Shown here one piece after another: positions 26,281-35,347 of a stretch of DNA of 64,000 bases; positions within the stretch are counted from its first letter, which is position 1, and every line of letters begins with the position of its first letter. The notes under the pieces were generated by a model. The model did not search any database. It was given only the letters and a program-made list of their open reading frames with translations, and had not been told where the DNA came from. The stretch is from Phenylobacterium conjunctum. GTDB lineage: Bacteria > Pseudomonadota > Alphaproteobacteria > Caulobacterales > Caulobacteraceae. Location of the stretch: positions 1 to 64,000 of the forward strand of contig NZ_JBHTLQ010000020.1 of assembly GCF_042679085.1 (NCBI RefSeq). Reading direction: 5' to 3'. Made by a program: the position numbers and the translations under genes.

Positions 26281-27459
26281 ATGGGAAACGGCGAGCCTTT
26301 CAAACCTGAAGGGACGACAGGGTCGCCCTTCCCGAACAACCTGCCTGCCCTGACCTCGGTCCGCTTCGCGTTGGCGCTGGGGGTTGTGCTCTTCCACTAC
26401 CAACTCCAGTGGCCTTGGGACTCCATGGCGTCGACCGGGATCCTCAATCGGGCCCGGCTCGGCGTCGACGCCTTCTTCATCCTGTCCGGCTTCGTCCTCA
26501 CCCATGCCTATCGTCAGGCGCTGGAGGACCGGCGGCTGGACTACCGCCGCTTCCTGGCGGCGCGCTTCGCACGCGTCTACCCGGCGCACGTCGCCGTCCT
26601 GGCGTTCGTCCTCGTGATGGTCGGCGCGGCGACCTTGATCGGCGCGGAGTTTGATCACGGGCTCTACAATCCGCTCGGCCTGCTCACGACCTTGTTGTTG
26701 GTGCATGCCTGGTTGCCCGAAACCGTCGTGGCGGAATGGAATGGACCCTCCTGGTCGCTTTCCGCCGAATGGTTCGCCTATCTCGCCTTCCCCGCCTTCG
26801 CCTGGGTGGGTCTGGTTCTTGCGCGCCGGCCCTGGGTCCTGCTCGCCCTGTCGGGGCTGGTCTTCCTGGTGCTGGATCTGATCTATCAGGCGGTGTTCGG
26901 CGATGTGGTGGTCCATGCTGAACTGAATATGGGCGTGCTGCGGATCATCCCCGAGTTCCTCTATGGCATCGGTCTCTACCGGTTGGGACAGCGCCTGCGG
27001 CCCACGCGGCAATGGGCGATCGGCGCGGCTTGGCTGTCGGCGATCACCTTGCTGACGCTGATGCATCTCAAGGCGGACGACCGGATCGTCGTGGCCGCGG
27101 CCGGGCCCCTGATCCTCAGCCTGGGCCTGCTCTCGAAAGCCAGCGCGGATCGCGCGCTTGCACACCCCTGGATGCTGGCCGGGGGCGAGGCCTCCTACGC
27201 GCTCTATCTGGTTCACATGCCCATCCTGATTGGATGGAAGGGCGTCAATTCCGCTCTCACGCAGCGGCCGAGCGCCTATGTGCTGGCGTGGTGGGAGATC
27301 GCATGCCTGCTCACGCTCACGCTCGTCGCCGCATTCGCCCTGCACTACTTGTTTGAGGGGCCGGCCCGAACCTGGATCCGGCGCCGAGCTGACCGCCTAT
27401 GGCCGGCGCCCGGCTCGCGGGCGGCCATGGCGCCCGGATCACAGCCCCCCGACGTCTAG
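26281..27459 (+). CDS. Acyltransferase 3 family membrane protein
   Basis: A 392-residue OafA-type acyltransferase with about ten spans. Early motifs are Leu-Thr-Ser-Val-Arg-Phe-Ala-Leu-Ala, Leu-Phe-His-Tyr, Gly-Val-Asp-Ala-Phe-Phe-Ile-Leu-Ser-Gly-Phe, Phe-Ala-Arg-Val-Tyr-Pro and Trp-Ser-Leu-Ser-Ala-Glu-Trp-Phe. It resembles the paralogue at 17881-18996 in layout. ATG 26281 follows a GGGGCGGG segment. It interrupts the run of copper genes, so it may be a separate unit inserted between PepSY and DUF411 genes. Confidence 0.9.
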   Translation: MGNGEPFKPEGTTGSPFPNNLPALTSVRFALALGVVLFHYQLQWPWDSMASTGILNRARLGVDAFFILSGFVLTHAYRQALEDRRLDYRRFLAARFARVYPAHVAVLAFVLVMVGAATLIGAEFDHGLYNPLGLLTTLLLVHAWLPETVVAEWNGPSWSLSAEWFAYLAFPAFAWVGLVLARRPWVLLALSGLVFLVLDLIYQAVFGDVVVHAELNMGVLRIIPEFLYGIGLYRLGQRLRPTRQWAIGAAWLSAITLLTLMHLKADDRIVVAAAGPLILSLGLLSKASADRALAHPWMLAGGEASYALYLVHMPILIGWKGVNSALTQRPSAYVLAWWEIACLLTLTLVAAFALHYLFEGPARTWIRRRADRLWPAPGSRAAMAPGSQPPDV

Positions 27460-27477
27460 CCGAAGGATGAGGCAAGA

Positions 27478-27948
27478 ATGATTTCCCAGGCAATCCACCG
27501 GCGCGGCCTTCTTCTCTCCGGCGCCGCTGCGCTCTTGGTGAGCAGTTGCGCCCGCGCGGCCAATCCCAAGACATTGGTCGTCTACAAGACGCCCTATTGC
27601 GGCTGTTGTAAGGGTTGGGTGGCCCACATGACTCGCGCCGGCTTCACTCCGACCATCCATGAGGTGGAGGATCTAGCGCCGGTGCGCGCCCGCTATGGCG
27701 TGCCGTTCAAACTCTCCTCCTGTCACACCGGCGTCATCGGCGGCTATGTGATCGAAGGACACGTGCCCGCAGACGATGTCGCGCGCCTGCTCCGGGAAAA
27801 GCCGAAAGCGCTTGGTCTCACGGCGCCGGGCATGCCGATCGGTTCCCCGGGCATGGAAGTCCCGGACCGTCCGGCGGAGAGATTTGACACTTTGCTGCTC
27901 CTGGATCGGTCCGGACGGACCCAGGTCTTCGCGACACATGGGGCCTGA
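27478..27948 (+). CDS. DUF411 metal-binding protein
   Basis: A 156-residue DUF411 protein. The N-terminus has a twin-Arg-like signal (His-Arg-Arg-Gly-Leu-Leu-Leu) ending near Ser-Ser-Cys-Ala, which could be a lipobox. The mature part has the thioredoxin-like metal site Thr-Pro-Tyr-Cys-Gly-Cys-Cys-Lys-Gly-Trp, then Ser-Ser-Cys-His-Thr and Gly-His-Val-Pro, both family-typical. DUF411 proteins accompany Cu and Ag resistance genes and probably bind metal in the envelope. A ribosome site lies at AAGGATGAGG, close to the ATG. Confidence 0.92.
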   Translation: MISQAIHRRGLLLSGAAALLVSSCARAANPKTLVVYKTPYCGCCKGWVAHMTRAGFTPTIHEVEDLAPVRARYGVPFKLSSCHTGVIGGYVIEGHVPADDVARLLREKPKALGLTAPGMPIGSPGMEVPDRPAERFDTLLLLDRSGRTQVFATHGA

Positions 27949-28148
27949 CTAGCCGGCGTGCGCGAGCGCGATCTCGCGCAAGCCTTTGGAGGCCATGAGC
28001 CGTTCGGGGATGACCCCCCGTCGAAGCATGGCTGGGCGTGCCGACCGTCCGAGGCTTTCTGATGTCTTGATGTCGCCGGGTCGTATTGTGCCCAGACTTT
28101 CTCGATCTGAATCGCGCTGCGCGGAAAGCCTCGTGCTATACTCCGAAC

Positions 28149-28472
28149 ATGGAGCGGTTACGGTTCTTCGTCCTTGTGGCGGCGATCCTCACGTTCGCCA
28201 TCAGCGTGCCCTTCTCAGTGAACCGCGCGGCTCAATGTCCGTGTGCCGCATCAGCGCCCTGCCACTGCCCGCTCGTGGACTGCAAACTGCTTCCTGCGTC
28301 CGGTTCGTCCTGTCACTGTTCAGTCTCCGCCTTGTGCTCCGCGGACGTTTTCGACCATGCCGCGGGTACTGGTCCGAGCGCCTGGCCGACGCCGGTGCGG
28401 CTTGACCCGCATGGGCTCCGCCTGGTCCCGCCCCTTCGACCGCCCATCCCTGAGACGACCTTCGCCGCCTGA
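28149..28472 (+). CDS. Secreted Cys-rich small protein
   Basis: A 107-residue protein with a hydrophobic signal segment (about 6-25). The mature N-terminal 35 residues carry eight cysteines in Cys-x-Cys, Cys-His-Cys and similar spacing, followed by a Pro-rich tail. Not recognised. Thiol clusters plus the copper context make metal binding plausible. It precedes a small lipoprotein gene at 28530, probably in one transcript ending at the hairpin 28696-28731. Confidence 0.55.
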   Translation: MERLRFFVLVAAILTFAISVPFSVNRAAQCPCAASAPCHCPLVDCKLLPASGSSCHCSVSALCSADVFDHAAGTGPSAWPTPVRLDPHGLRLVPPLRPPIPETTFAA

Positions 28473-28529
28473 AGGCGGCCGTTCACACGCGGCCGGCGTC
28501 TGTCGGCCGCAAAGTCTCAGGAGAACATC

Positions 28530-28688
28530 ATGAAGATCATTGTGACGGCCTTGAGCGCACTTTTGCTCGTCGCAATCAGCGCCTGCGCCAGCACGACCGG
28601 TGATCGCGTCCACTGGCGACCGGGAAATTCCAAGTTCACGACCGGAATAAACGCTCCGGCGCCTGTCGTGGAGGATTCACATCGGTAG
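28530..28688 (+). CDS. Small lipoprotein
   Basis: A 52-residue lipoprotein. The start ATG follows a good ribosome site (CAGGAG). The signal peptide Met-Lys-Ile-Ile-Val-Thr-Ala-Leu ends in the lipobox Ile-Ser-Ala-Cys, with Cys 19 lipidated. The 33-residue mature part is hydrophilic with no known motif. A strong terminator hairpin follows within 8 bp of the stop, supporting a real transcription unit end. Function unknown. Confidence 0.6.
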   Translation: MKIIVTALSALLLVAISACASTTGDRVHWRPGNSKFTTGINAPAPVVEDSHR

Positions 28689-28695
28689 CTGCGAA

Positions 28696-28731
28696 GGCCA
28701 CTGGGCGCGGCTTCGGCCGCGTCCAGTGGCC
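28696..28731. terminator. Hairpin with TTCG loop between convergent genes
   Basis: Arms GGCCACTGGGCGCGGC (28696-28711) and GCCGCGTCCAGTGGCC (28716-28731) pair with only one G-T wobble around a TTCG tetraloop. It lies between the plus-strand lipoprotein and the minus-strand DUF1775 gene and can serve both. No long T-tract follows, which is common in GC-rich bacteria. Confidence 0.75.
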
Positions 28732-28741
28732 ATGCGCTCAC

Positions 28742-29179
28742 TCACTTGGGCAGGATTCGGGTGCGCGGCGCTGGGCGCGCTGGGGGAGGATCGACCCAAT
28801 CAGCACTGGTGCCATCGGCGAAGCGCTGATGGACCTTCCACTGCACGCCAAAGCTTGGCTCCGTTGGATTCTTCGCCACAAGTGCCAGCTGCTGGCGGCC
28901 GCCAGGCGGAATATTCACGCTCCAGATGATCCCGACAATTCGGTCCGCTGACTTGGTGAGCGTGTATCCACTCGCCGGACCGTTTACAGAGACGATGGTC
29001 ATCTCAGGCGGGACCTCGAGTTCGACCGCTGTCGTCGGACTTTTGCCCTCGGTCGGCACGTTGAACGTATAGGTTTCCGTTTTCCCGGGCGTGGACTCGC
29101 TCGGCGAGACCGTGACATGAGCGTGAGCCACGACTGGAAGCAGGGCGAGAGGAAGCGCCAGAGCCGTGAAGCGGTTCAT
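28742..29179 (-). CDS. YcnI-like copper chaperone (DUF1775)
   Basis: A 145-residue protein with a signal peptide cut before His-Val-Thr-Val-Ser-Pro, leaving an N-terminal His after Ala-His-Ala, which is the DUF1775 copper site in YcnI. The rest is an Ig-like beta-domain with Gly-Lys-Thr-Glu-Thr-Tyr-Thr-Phe-Asn-Val-Pro and Trp-Ser-Val. The usual C-terminal membrane anchor is absent, so this is a soluble form. It follows cusA by 97 bp on the same strand and probably ends the long Cop/Cus transcript. Confidence 0.88.
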   Translation of the reverse strand: MNRFTALALPLALLPVVAHAHVTVSPSESTPGKTETYTFNVPTEGKSPTTAVELEVPPEMTIVSVNGPASGYTLTKSADRIVGIIWSVNIPPGGRQQLALVAKNPTEPSFGVQWKVHQRFADGTSADWVDPPPARPAPRTRILPK

Positions 29180-29276
29180 TGAAAGTCCTCCCCTAGATTT
29201 GCCGCCCGAGCTTGATGCTGGATCAGGCGGTAAGTCTAACCTGGACCGGGAACAGAGCAAGCGAACGGCGACGCCG

Positions 29277-32200
29277 CTAAAGGCGCCTGCGCCGTAGCAG
29301 CAGATAGCCTGCGGGAATGACCAGCATCGAGAGGAGGGGCGCAGTCAGCATCCCCCCGATCATGGGGGCGGCGATGCGGCCCATGACCTCCGAACCCGCC
29401 CCATGACCGATGAGCATGGGCAATAGGCCAGCGATGATCACCGCAACCGTCATCGACTTCGGCCGGACCCGAAGCACCGCGCCGTCCCGAACCGCCTCTT
29501 CAAGATCCTGTCGGGAGGGGTTCGGCCCACGCGCCTCGAGGGCATGTTTAAGGTAGATGAGCATGACGACGCCGAATTCGGCGGCGACCCCGGCCAGGGC
29601 GATGAACCCGATGCCGGTCGCCACGGACTGGTGGAAGCCCAGCAGGTAGAGCGTCCAGAGCCCGCCGGTCAGGGCGAAGGGCAAGGTCCCCATGATCAGC
29701 GCCGCTTCATCCAATCGGCCGAAGGTGACGTAGAGCAGCACAAAGATAATCAGCAGGGTGGCCGGGACGACGATCTTCAGCCGCTCGACGGCGTGCTGAA
29801 GGTACTCGAATTGGCCCGAATAGGAGAGGCTGATCCCCGGCGGAACCTTGACGTCCTTGGTGACCGCCACCTGCAGATCCTTGACGACGGACGCCAGGTC
29901 GCGCCCGCGCACGTCCACATAGATCCAGGTCGAAGGCCGGCTGTTCTCACTCTTGAGCATCGGCGGCCCCTCGGCCACCTCGACCTTCGCGACCGTGCCC
30001 AGGGTGATCTGTTGCCCCGAAGGCGTGAAGATCGGCAGGGCGCGCAGCTCGTCGAGGCTGTCGCGAATCTCACGCGGATAACGCACATTGATCGGATAGC
30101 GCGCCAGGCCTTCGACCGTCTCACCGACGTTTTCGCCGCCGACGGCCCCGCCGATGATGTCCTGGACATCGGCGATGTTCAGTCCGTAGCGAGCCGCCGC
30201 GGTGCGATCGATGTTCACATCCACATAGCGGCCGCCGGTGAGCCTTTCCGCAAAGGCCGTGCTGACGCCGGGAACGGTCTTGGCCACGGTCTCGATGCGA
30301 TGCGCGATCGCGTCGATCTGGCTGAGATTGGCGCCGGAGACCTTTACGCCGATCGGGCTCTTGATGCCGGTCGCGAGCATGTCGAGCCGGTTGCGGATCG
30401 GCGGCACCCAGACATTGGTCAGGCCCGCCACCTTCACCTTGCTGTCGAGTTCCTCGATCAACTTGTCTGGTGTCATGCCTTTGCGCCACTGGCTCTGGGG
30501 CTTGAACTGGATCACGGTCTCGAACATCTCCAGCGGGGCCGGGTCGGTCGCGCTCTCCGCGCGTCCGGCCTTGCCGAAGACGGTGGCGACCTCAGGCACG
30601 GTCTTGATCATCCTGTCGGTCTGCTGGAGCAGCTCGGAGGCCTTCGCGGCCGACAAGCCCGGCAGGGCGGACGGCATGTAGAGCAGGTCGCCTTCGTTCA
30701 TGGCCGGCAGGAACTCGCCGCCTAGGTGGGTGAGCGGCCAAGCCGTGGTCGCGAAGGCCAGGAGCGCCGCGAGCAGCGTCTTCCTCGGGTGTTTCAGAAC
30801 CCAGTTGATGGCGGGTCGATAGAGGGCGGTCAGCCCCCGGTTCAGGAAGTTCGAATTCTCCGGCGGGATGCGGCCGCGGATCAGGTAGCCCATCAGCACC
30901 GGCACGAGGGTGATCGACAGGATGGCCGCGCCGGCCATCGAGTACGACTTGGTGAAAGCGAGCGGCTTGAACAGCCGGCCTTCCTGCGCCTGCAGGGTGA
31001 ACACCGGCACGAAGGACAAGGTGATGATCACCAGGCTGAGGAAGAGCGCCGGCCCCACCTGGGCGGCGGCTTCCGTGATCACCCGCCAGTGCTCGGCGCC
31101 TTTCAGCTTCTCTCCGGGATGTTCGTGCTCCCACTGCTCGATATGCTTGTGCGCGTTCTCGATCATGACAACGGCCGCGTCGACCATGGCGCCGATGGCG
31201 ATGGCGATGCCGCCCAGCGACATGATGTTGGCGTTGACGCCCTGCACGCGCATGACGATCAGGGCCATCAAGACGCCGATCGGCAAGGACAGGATCGCGA
31301 CCAGGGCGGAGCGCATGTGCCAGAGGAACAGCGCGCAGACCAGCGCCACGATGATGAACTCTTCGATCAGCTTGCCACGCAGGTTCTCCACCGCGCGATC
31401 GATCAGCTGCGAACGGTCATAGGTGGTGACGATCTGGACGCCAGGCGGCAGGCTGTGTTTGAGCTCGTCGAGCTTCGTCTTGACCGCGGCGATGGTCGCC
31501 CGGGCGTTCTTGCCGGATCTGAGCACCACCACCCCGCCGGCCACCTCGCCCTGGCCGTTCAACTCGGCGATGCCGCGCCGCATCTCCGGCCCGATCTGGA
31601 TGGTGGCGACATCGCCCAGGCGGACCGGGACCCCGCCGGCGGCGGCCCGCAGCGGGATGGCGCGGAAGTCGTCCAGCGACTGAAGATAGCCGCCCGCGCG
31701 GACCATGTACTCCGCCTCGCCCAATTCGAGGACGGACCCGCCGGCCTCCTGGTTGGCGCGCCGGATCGCCTCGACCGCCTGTTGCTGGGTGACGCCGTAG
31801 CCGGCGAGCTTGGTCGGCTCGAGGACGACCTGGTACTGCTTGACCATCCCGCCGATGCTGGCGACCTCGGCGACCCCGGGAAGCGTCTTCAGCTCGTAGC
31901 GCAGGAACCAGTCCTGCAGGCTGCGGAGCTGCGCCAGGTCGTGGCGGCCGGTCTTGTCGACCAGGGCGTATTCATAGACCCACCCGACCCCGGTGGCGTC
32001 CGGCCCCAGCGAGGCCTTTGCCGAGGGCGGGAGCCGGCTTTGCACCTGGTTGAGATATTCGAGCACCCGCGAGCGGGCCCAATAGAGGTCCGTCCCCTCG
32101 TCGAAGATGATGTAGACGAAAGAATCGCCGAAGAATGAATAGCCGCGCACCGTCTTGGCGCCCGGAACCGACAGCATGGTCGTCGCCAAGGGATAGGTGA

Positions 32201-32393
32201 CCTGGTTCTCGACAATCTGAGGGGCTTGGCCTGGATAGTTCGTCCGGATGATCACCTGCACGTCGGAGAGGTCCGGCAGGAAGTCGACGGCCGTCGACTT
32301 GACCGCCAGTCCGCCGGCGACGGCAATGGCCAGGACGGCCAGGAGGACGAAGAAGCGGTTCCTGACCGACCAGCGAATGATCGCGGCGATCAT
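29277..32393 (-). CDS. cusA: CusA-type heavy-metal RND pump
   Basis: A 1038-residue HME-RND inner-membrane pump. The fourth helix has Gly-Ala-Met-Val-Asp-Ala-Ala-Val-Val-Met-Ile-Glu-Asn, with the proton-relay Asp and Glu. The three methionines that bind Cu/Ag in E. coli CusA (M573, M623, M672) appear in matching contexts: Leu-Tyr-Met-Pro-Ser, Pro-Leu-Glu-Met and Leu-Asp-Met-Leu-Ala-Thr-Gly-Ile-Lys-Ser-Pro. This points to monovalent copper and silver rather than divalent zinc. It overlaps cusB by 4 bp. With CusB and CusC it exports periplasmic Cu(I) out of the cell. Confidence 0.96.
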   Translation of the reverse strand: MIAAIIRWSVRNRFFVLLAVLAIAVAGGLAVKSTAVDFLPDLSDVQVIIRTNYPGQAPQIVENQVTYPLATTMLSVPGAKTVRGYSFFGDSFVYIIFDEGTDLYWARSRVLEYLNQVQSRLPPSAKASLGPDATGVGWVYEYALVDKTGRHDLAQLRSLQDWFLRYELKTLPGVAEVASIGGMVKQYQVVLEPTKLAGYGVTQQQAVEAIRRANQEAGGSVLELGEAEYMVRAGGYLQSLDDFRAIPLRAAAGGVPVRLGDVATIQIGPEMRRGIAELNGQGEVAGGVVVLRSGKNARATIAAVKTKLDELKHSLPPGVQIVTTYDRSQLIDRAVENLRGKLIEEFIIVALVCALFLWHMRSALVAILSLPIGVLMALIVMRVQGVNANIMSLGGIAIAIGAMVDAAVVMIENAHKHIEQWEHEHPGEKLKGAEHWRVITEAAAQVGPALFLSLVIITLSFVPVFTLQAQEGRLFKPLAFTKSYSMAGAAILSITLVPVLMGYLIRGRIPPENSNFLNRGLTALYRPAINWVLKHPRKTLLAALLAFATTAWPLTHLGGEFLPAMNEGDLLYMPSALPGLSAAKASELLQQTDRMIKTVPEVATVFGKAGRAESATDPAPLEMFETVIQFKPQSQWRKGMTPDKLIEELDSKVKVAGLTNVWVPPIRNRLDMLATGIKSPIGVKVSGANLSQIDAIAHRIETVAKTVPGVSTAFAERLTGGRYVDVNIDRTAAARYGLNIADVQDIIGGAVGGENVGETVEGLARYPINVRYPREIRDSLDELRALPIFTPSGQQITLGTVAKVEVAEGPPMLKSENSRPSTWIYVDVRGRDLASVVKDLQVAVTKDVKVPPGISLSYSGQFEYLQHAVERLKIVVPATLLIIFVLLYVTFGRLDEAALIMGTLPFALTGGLWTLYLLGFHQSVATGIGFIALAGVAAEFGVVMLIYLKHALEARGPNPSRQDLEEAVRDGAVLRVRPKSMTVAVIIAGLLPMLIGHGAGSEVMGRIAAPMIGGMLTAPLLSMLVIPAGYLLLRRRRL

Positions 32394-33892
32394 TGACCGG
32401 CCTCCTTGCTGAGGCGGCGCAGGGTGGGACCGGACGCCGGCTGGTCGAAGGCGAACCGCACGCGGTCGCCCTTCTTGATACCCTTCAGCAGCGCTGGATG
32501 CCCGACGCGGAACGTCATGGTCATGGCGGGCCAGCCGACGGCGGGGACCGGCTGATGGGAGATCGTCACGCCGTCGATGCCGATCGACTCGATGTGGCCG
32601 GTCGTTTCGGCCAATCCGGCCGCGGCTTTCGGGGCGGCCGTCGGGGGCGCGGGCATGGTCATGCCGCCGCCGATCGGGCGGGCCTGGACACCGGAAAGGC
32701 TGGCCTCGGAATCGATGAGGAACTGGCCGGAGGCGATGATACGCTCGCCTTCGGAGAGCCCGGCCAGGATCTCGGTCTTGTCACCGCCGCTCTGTCCGAC
32801 CTGCACCTCGGCCGGCTGGTAACGGCCGCCCGGCAAGGCCAGCATCACAAGGCTGCGCTTGCCCGTGCGGATGATCGCTTCGGTGGGAACAAGGATCGCG
32901 GGCCGTGCGGTGGAGGTGAGTTGGACGTTGGCGAACATGCCCGGCTTCAGCCGACCGCCGCGGTTCGGCAGCTCGATGCGCACCTGCAGCGTTCGGCTCT
33001 CCACCTGGGCCTGCGGCAGGACCGCCGTCACCCGTCCCGAGAAGGTCTCCCCGGGGTAGGCCGCGAGGGTGGCGGTGACCGGCTGCCCCGGCTGGACCTG
33101 GCCAGCCATCGCCTCGGGCACGGCCGCGTTCAGCCACACAGTGCCCAGGCCGGAGATCTCCGCCAGGGTTTCGCCGGCCGAGACCGACATGCCGCTGCGC
33201 ACGTTGAGCGTCTTGATCACCCCGCCGATCGGGGCGGTGACGGTCACCACATTGCGGGCGCGCCCGCTCTGGTCGATCTGGCGGATGAGCCCAGGCGACA
33301 TCCCGAGCAGTTGTAGCCGCTGCTGGGCGGCGCGGATGAGCGCTGGATCTCCCGTCCGGCGCACCGCCAGGTACTCCGCCTGCGCGCCGCCCCACTCCGG
33401 GACCAGGAGGTCCGCAAAGGCCGCGCCAGCTGGAATGATGTCGCCGGGCGCGCGGCCATAGACGCGTTGCACGAAGCCCGCCGAGCGCGGCTGCACGATG
33501 GCGACGTCGCGCAGATTGAAGTCGATCGTGCCGGTCGCCGTCACCCCGCTGGCGAGTTCCCCGCGCGTGGCGGTCGCGATCCGAAGCCCGAGGTTGGCGA
33601 CCTTGGCGGGATCGATCTTGAACCCGACCGCGCCGGCGCCGACGCTCTCGTCGGCGTACTTGGGCACCATGTCCATGCCCATCGGCGACTTGCCCGGAGC
33701 CGGGAAGTGCTGCTGGGGAACCATCGGGTCGTACCAGTAGAGAACCTTCTTGCCGCCTGGGGCGCTGGCCTCGGATGCGGCCTGTGGCCGGAGTTTCAAC
33801 TGGGCGAGGCCGTAGCCGGTCGCTGCGGCGACGATGGCGATGACGCCGGCGACCGAGAGGGTTCGGAGGTTTGACTGTGATGCGGAGCTCAT
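32390..33892 (-). CDS. cusB: CusB-type membrane fusion protein with C-terminal CusF domain
   Basis: A 500-residue periplasmic adaptor. It starts with one membrane span, then the heavy-metal-binding motif Tyr-Trp-Tyr-Asp-Pro-Met followed by His-Phe-Pro-Ala-Pro-Gly-Lys-Ser-Pro-Met-Gly-Met-Asp-Met. Hairpin, lipoyl and beta-barrel adaptor domains follow. The last 70 residues form a CusF domain with Gly-Trp-Pro-Ala-Met-Thr-Met, so the chaperone is fused to the adaptor. A separate CusF protein is at 15163. The start at 33892 places the membrane span near the N-terminus. Confidence 0.95.
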   Translation of the reverse strand: MSSASQSNLRTLSVAGVIAIVAAATGYGLAQLKLRPQAASEASAPGGKKVLYWYDPMVPQQHFPAPGKSPMGMDMVPKYADESVGAGAVGFKIDPAKVANLGLRIATATRGELASGVTATGTIDFNLRDVAIVQPRSAGFVQRVYGRAPGDIIPAGAAFADLLVPEWGGAQAEYLAVRRTGDPALIRAAQQRLQLLGMSPGLIRQIDQSGRARNVVTVTAPIGGVIKTLNVRSGMSVSAGETLAEISGLGTVWLNAAVPEAMAGQVQPGQPVTATLAAYPGETFSGRVTAVLPQAQVESRTLQVRIELPNRGGRLKPGMFANVQLTSTARPAILVPTEAIIRTGKRSLVMLALPGGRYQPAEVQVGQSGGDKTEILAGLSEGERIIASGQFLIDSEASLSGVQARPIGGGMTMPAPPTAAPKAAAGLAETTGHIESIGIDGVTISHQPVPAVGWPAMTMTFRVGHPALLKGIKKGDRVRFAFDQPASGPTLRRLSKEAGQ

Positions 33893-33998
33893 GGCTGGCG
33901 GCTTTCGTGGGTGGTGCTGGCTTGGATGTGATCGCTCGGATGGGTGTGTTCTGCGGCGCACCGGACAGGGTCGGGCCGCCTGAAGGCTGAGGCAACGC

Positions 33999-35225
33999 TC
34001 ATGGTCGGTCGCTCGCGTAGGTGAGCACGAGGGTGGCGGCGTCGGCGGCGACCGCCGCCTCGCGGTCCAGCAAGGTGAGCTGGGCGTTGGCGAGCGCCGT
34101 GAAGGCCTGGAGCACGTCGGTCAGCCCGCCGCGGCCCGCGCCGTAACTGGCCGTCTCCAGGTCGGCGCGCCGCTTGGCGAGCGGCAGCAGCACGTCCTTG
34201 GCCCGGCTCCATTGGTCGTGACGCATTAGGTAGTCGGCCAGCCCTGCCTCGAGCTGGGCGGCGAGTTCGCGACGGGTCGCCTCGGCTTCGGCCCGACTTT
34301 CGGCCGCCGCGGCGAGTTTGGCCGCGATGATCGGGTCCTGCCGCCGGGCGGCGAACAGCGGCAGGGTCACGGTCACGCCCGCGGAGATCATGTCGCCGAA
34401 CATCGGGTCTCGGCGCTGGTAGGCGAGCTCCCAGCTCCAGTCGGGGCGCTTCTGGGCGCGGGCGAAGCGCACTTCGGCCTGGGCTTGCGCGGTCATCGCC
34501 GCCCGCTCCGCCAGCCGCGGGTGGCCGGTGAGCCCGGCCCGCAGTGCGGTGGCATCGACCTCGAACCTCGGCGGGGATCCGGCGACGTCGGCCTGCGGAT
34601 CGCCCGTCCAGCGCACGAGGTCGGCGCGCGCGCGTCCCACGGCGGCCAGGATCTCACTGCGCCGGTCCTGCAGGTCGGCCCGCATCTGCTCGACCTCCAG
34701 GGACTGCGCGGGCCGCGCCGCGCCCGACGCGACCGTGGAGGGGGCGCTGTTCCACAGGGGATCGAGGCTCTTCGCCAGCTCGTCGATCGCCGACAATCGA
34801 CGTTCGGCATAGTAGAGGTTAATCCAGGCGAGGGCCGTGGCGGTGCGCACATCGCGGGCTCCGACCTGTGCGGCGGCCCCGGCGGCCTGGATGTCGGTCT
34901 GGGCGCGGGTGCGTTCGGCGGCGCGTTTGGCCCCGTTCGGCATGTCCTGCATGATGCCGACCCGCGCCATGGTCATGCTTTCCTTGTTGAACCGTCCGGC
35001 CGGTGGACCGGAGACGGGGAAGTTGTCGAGTCCGAAGGCGATCTTCGGATCGGGAAGCGCGCCCGCGGCGCGCGCGGCGGTGCGCGCGCTCTCGATCTGC
35101 AAAGCGCGGGCCTGGAGGCTGGGCGAGGTCCTCTGGGCTGCGTCGAGCGCGGCGGCGTAGGTCAACGGCGCGGCCTGCGCGCCGCTGGCCACCAGCAGAC
35201 TGGCGAGGGCGATGGGAAGACGCAT
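33999..35225 (-). CDS. cusC: TolC-family outer-membrane efflux protein, CusC-like
   Basis: A 408-residue TolC-family protein with a signal peptide (1-20). It has two long helical repeats, each with a coiled-coil pattern; examples are Ala-Leu-Asp-Ala-Ala-Gln-Arg-Thr-Ser-Pro near the start and Arg-Ala-Glu-Ala-Glu-Ala-Thr-Arg-Arg-Glu-Leu later. It forms the outer-membrane duct of the CusCBA pump. It has no lipobox, unlike E. coli CusC. Two ATGs (35246 and 35225) are in frame; the later one gives the cleaner signal peptide. Confidence 0.93.
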   Translation of the reverse strand: MRLPIALASLLVASGAQAAPLTYAAALDAAQRTSPSLQARALQIESARTAARAAGALPDPKIAFGLDNFPVSGPPAGRFNKESMTMARVGIMQDMPNGAKRAAERTRAQTDIQAAGAAAQVGARDVRTATALAWINLYYAERRLSAIDELAKSLDPLWNSAPSTVASGAARPAQSLEVEQMRADLQDRRSEILAAVGRARADLVRWTGDPQADVAGSPPRFEVDATALRAGLTGHPRLAERAAMTAQAQAEVRFARAQKRPDWSWELAYQRRDPMFGDMISAGVTVTLPLFAARRQDPIIAAKLAAAAESRAEAEATRRELAAQLEAGLADYLMRHDQWSRAKDVLLPLAKRRADLETASYGAGRGGLTDVLQAFTALANAQLTLLDREAAVAADAATLVLTYASDRP

Positions 35226-35347
35226 GTTCGGGATCCGAAGGGGCATGGAGCAAAGCCGGTCGGGACACGCCGGCGGAGCGCGGGGCTCCGCCGGCGGCCC
35301 GTCAGGACCGCGCCCAAGGGGATAAGAGGACGCGGCCCCTTGGCGGT

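Noticed and set aside
27951..28076. Short minus-strand frame ending Ala-His-Ala-Gly
   Set aside because: Its end looks protein-like, but it has no ribosome site, no family match and no room for a full gene.
29544..32138. Two long plus-strand frames (393 and 470 codons)
   Set aside because: They are antisense to cusA, which has all family motifs. Long antisense frames are normal at this GC content.
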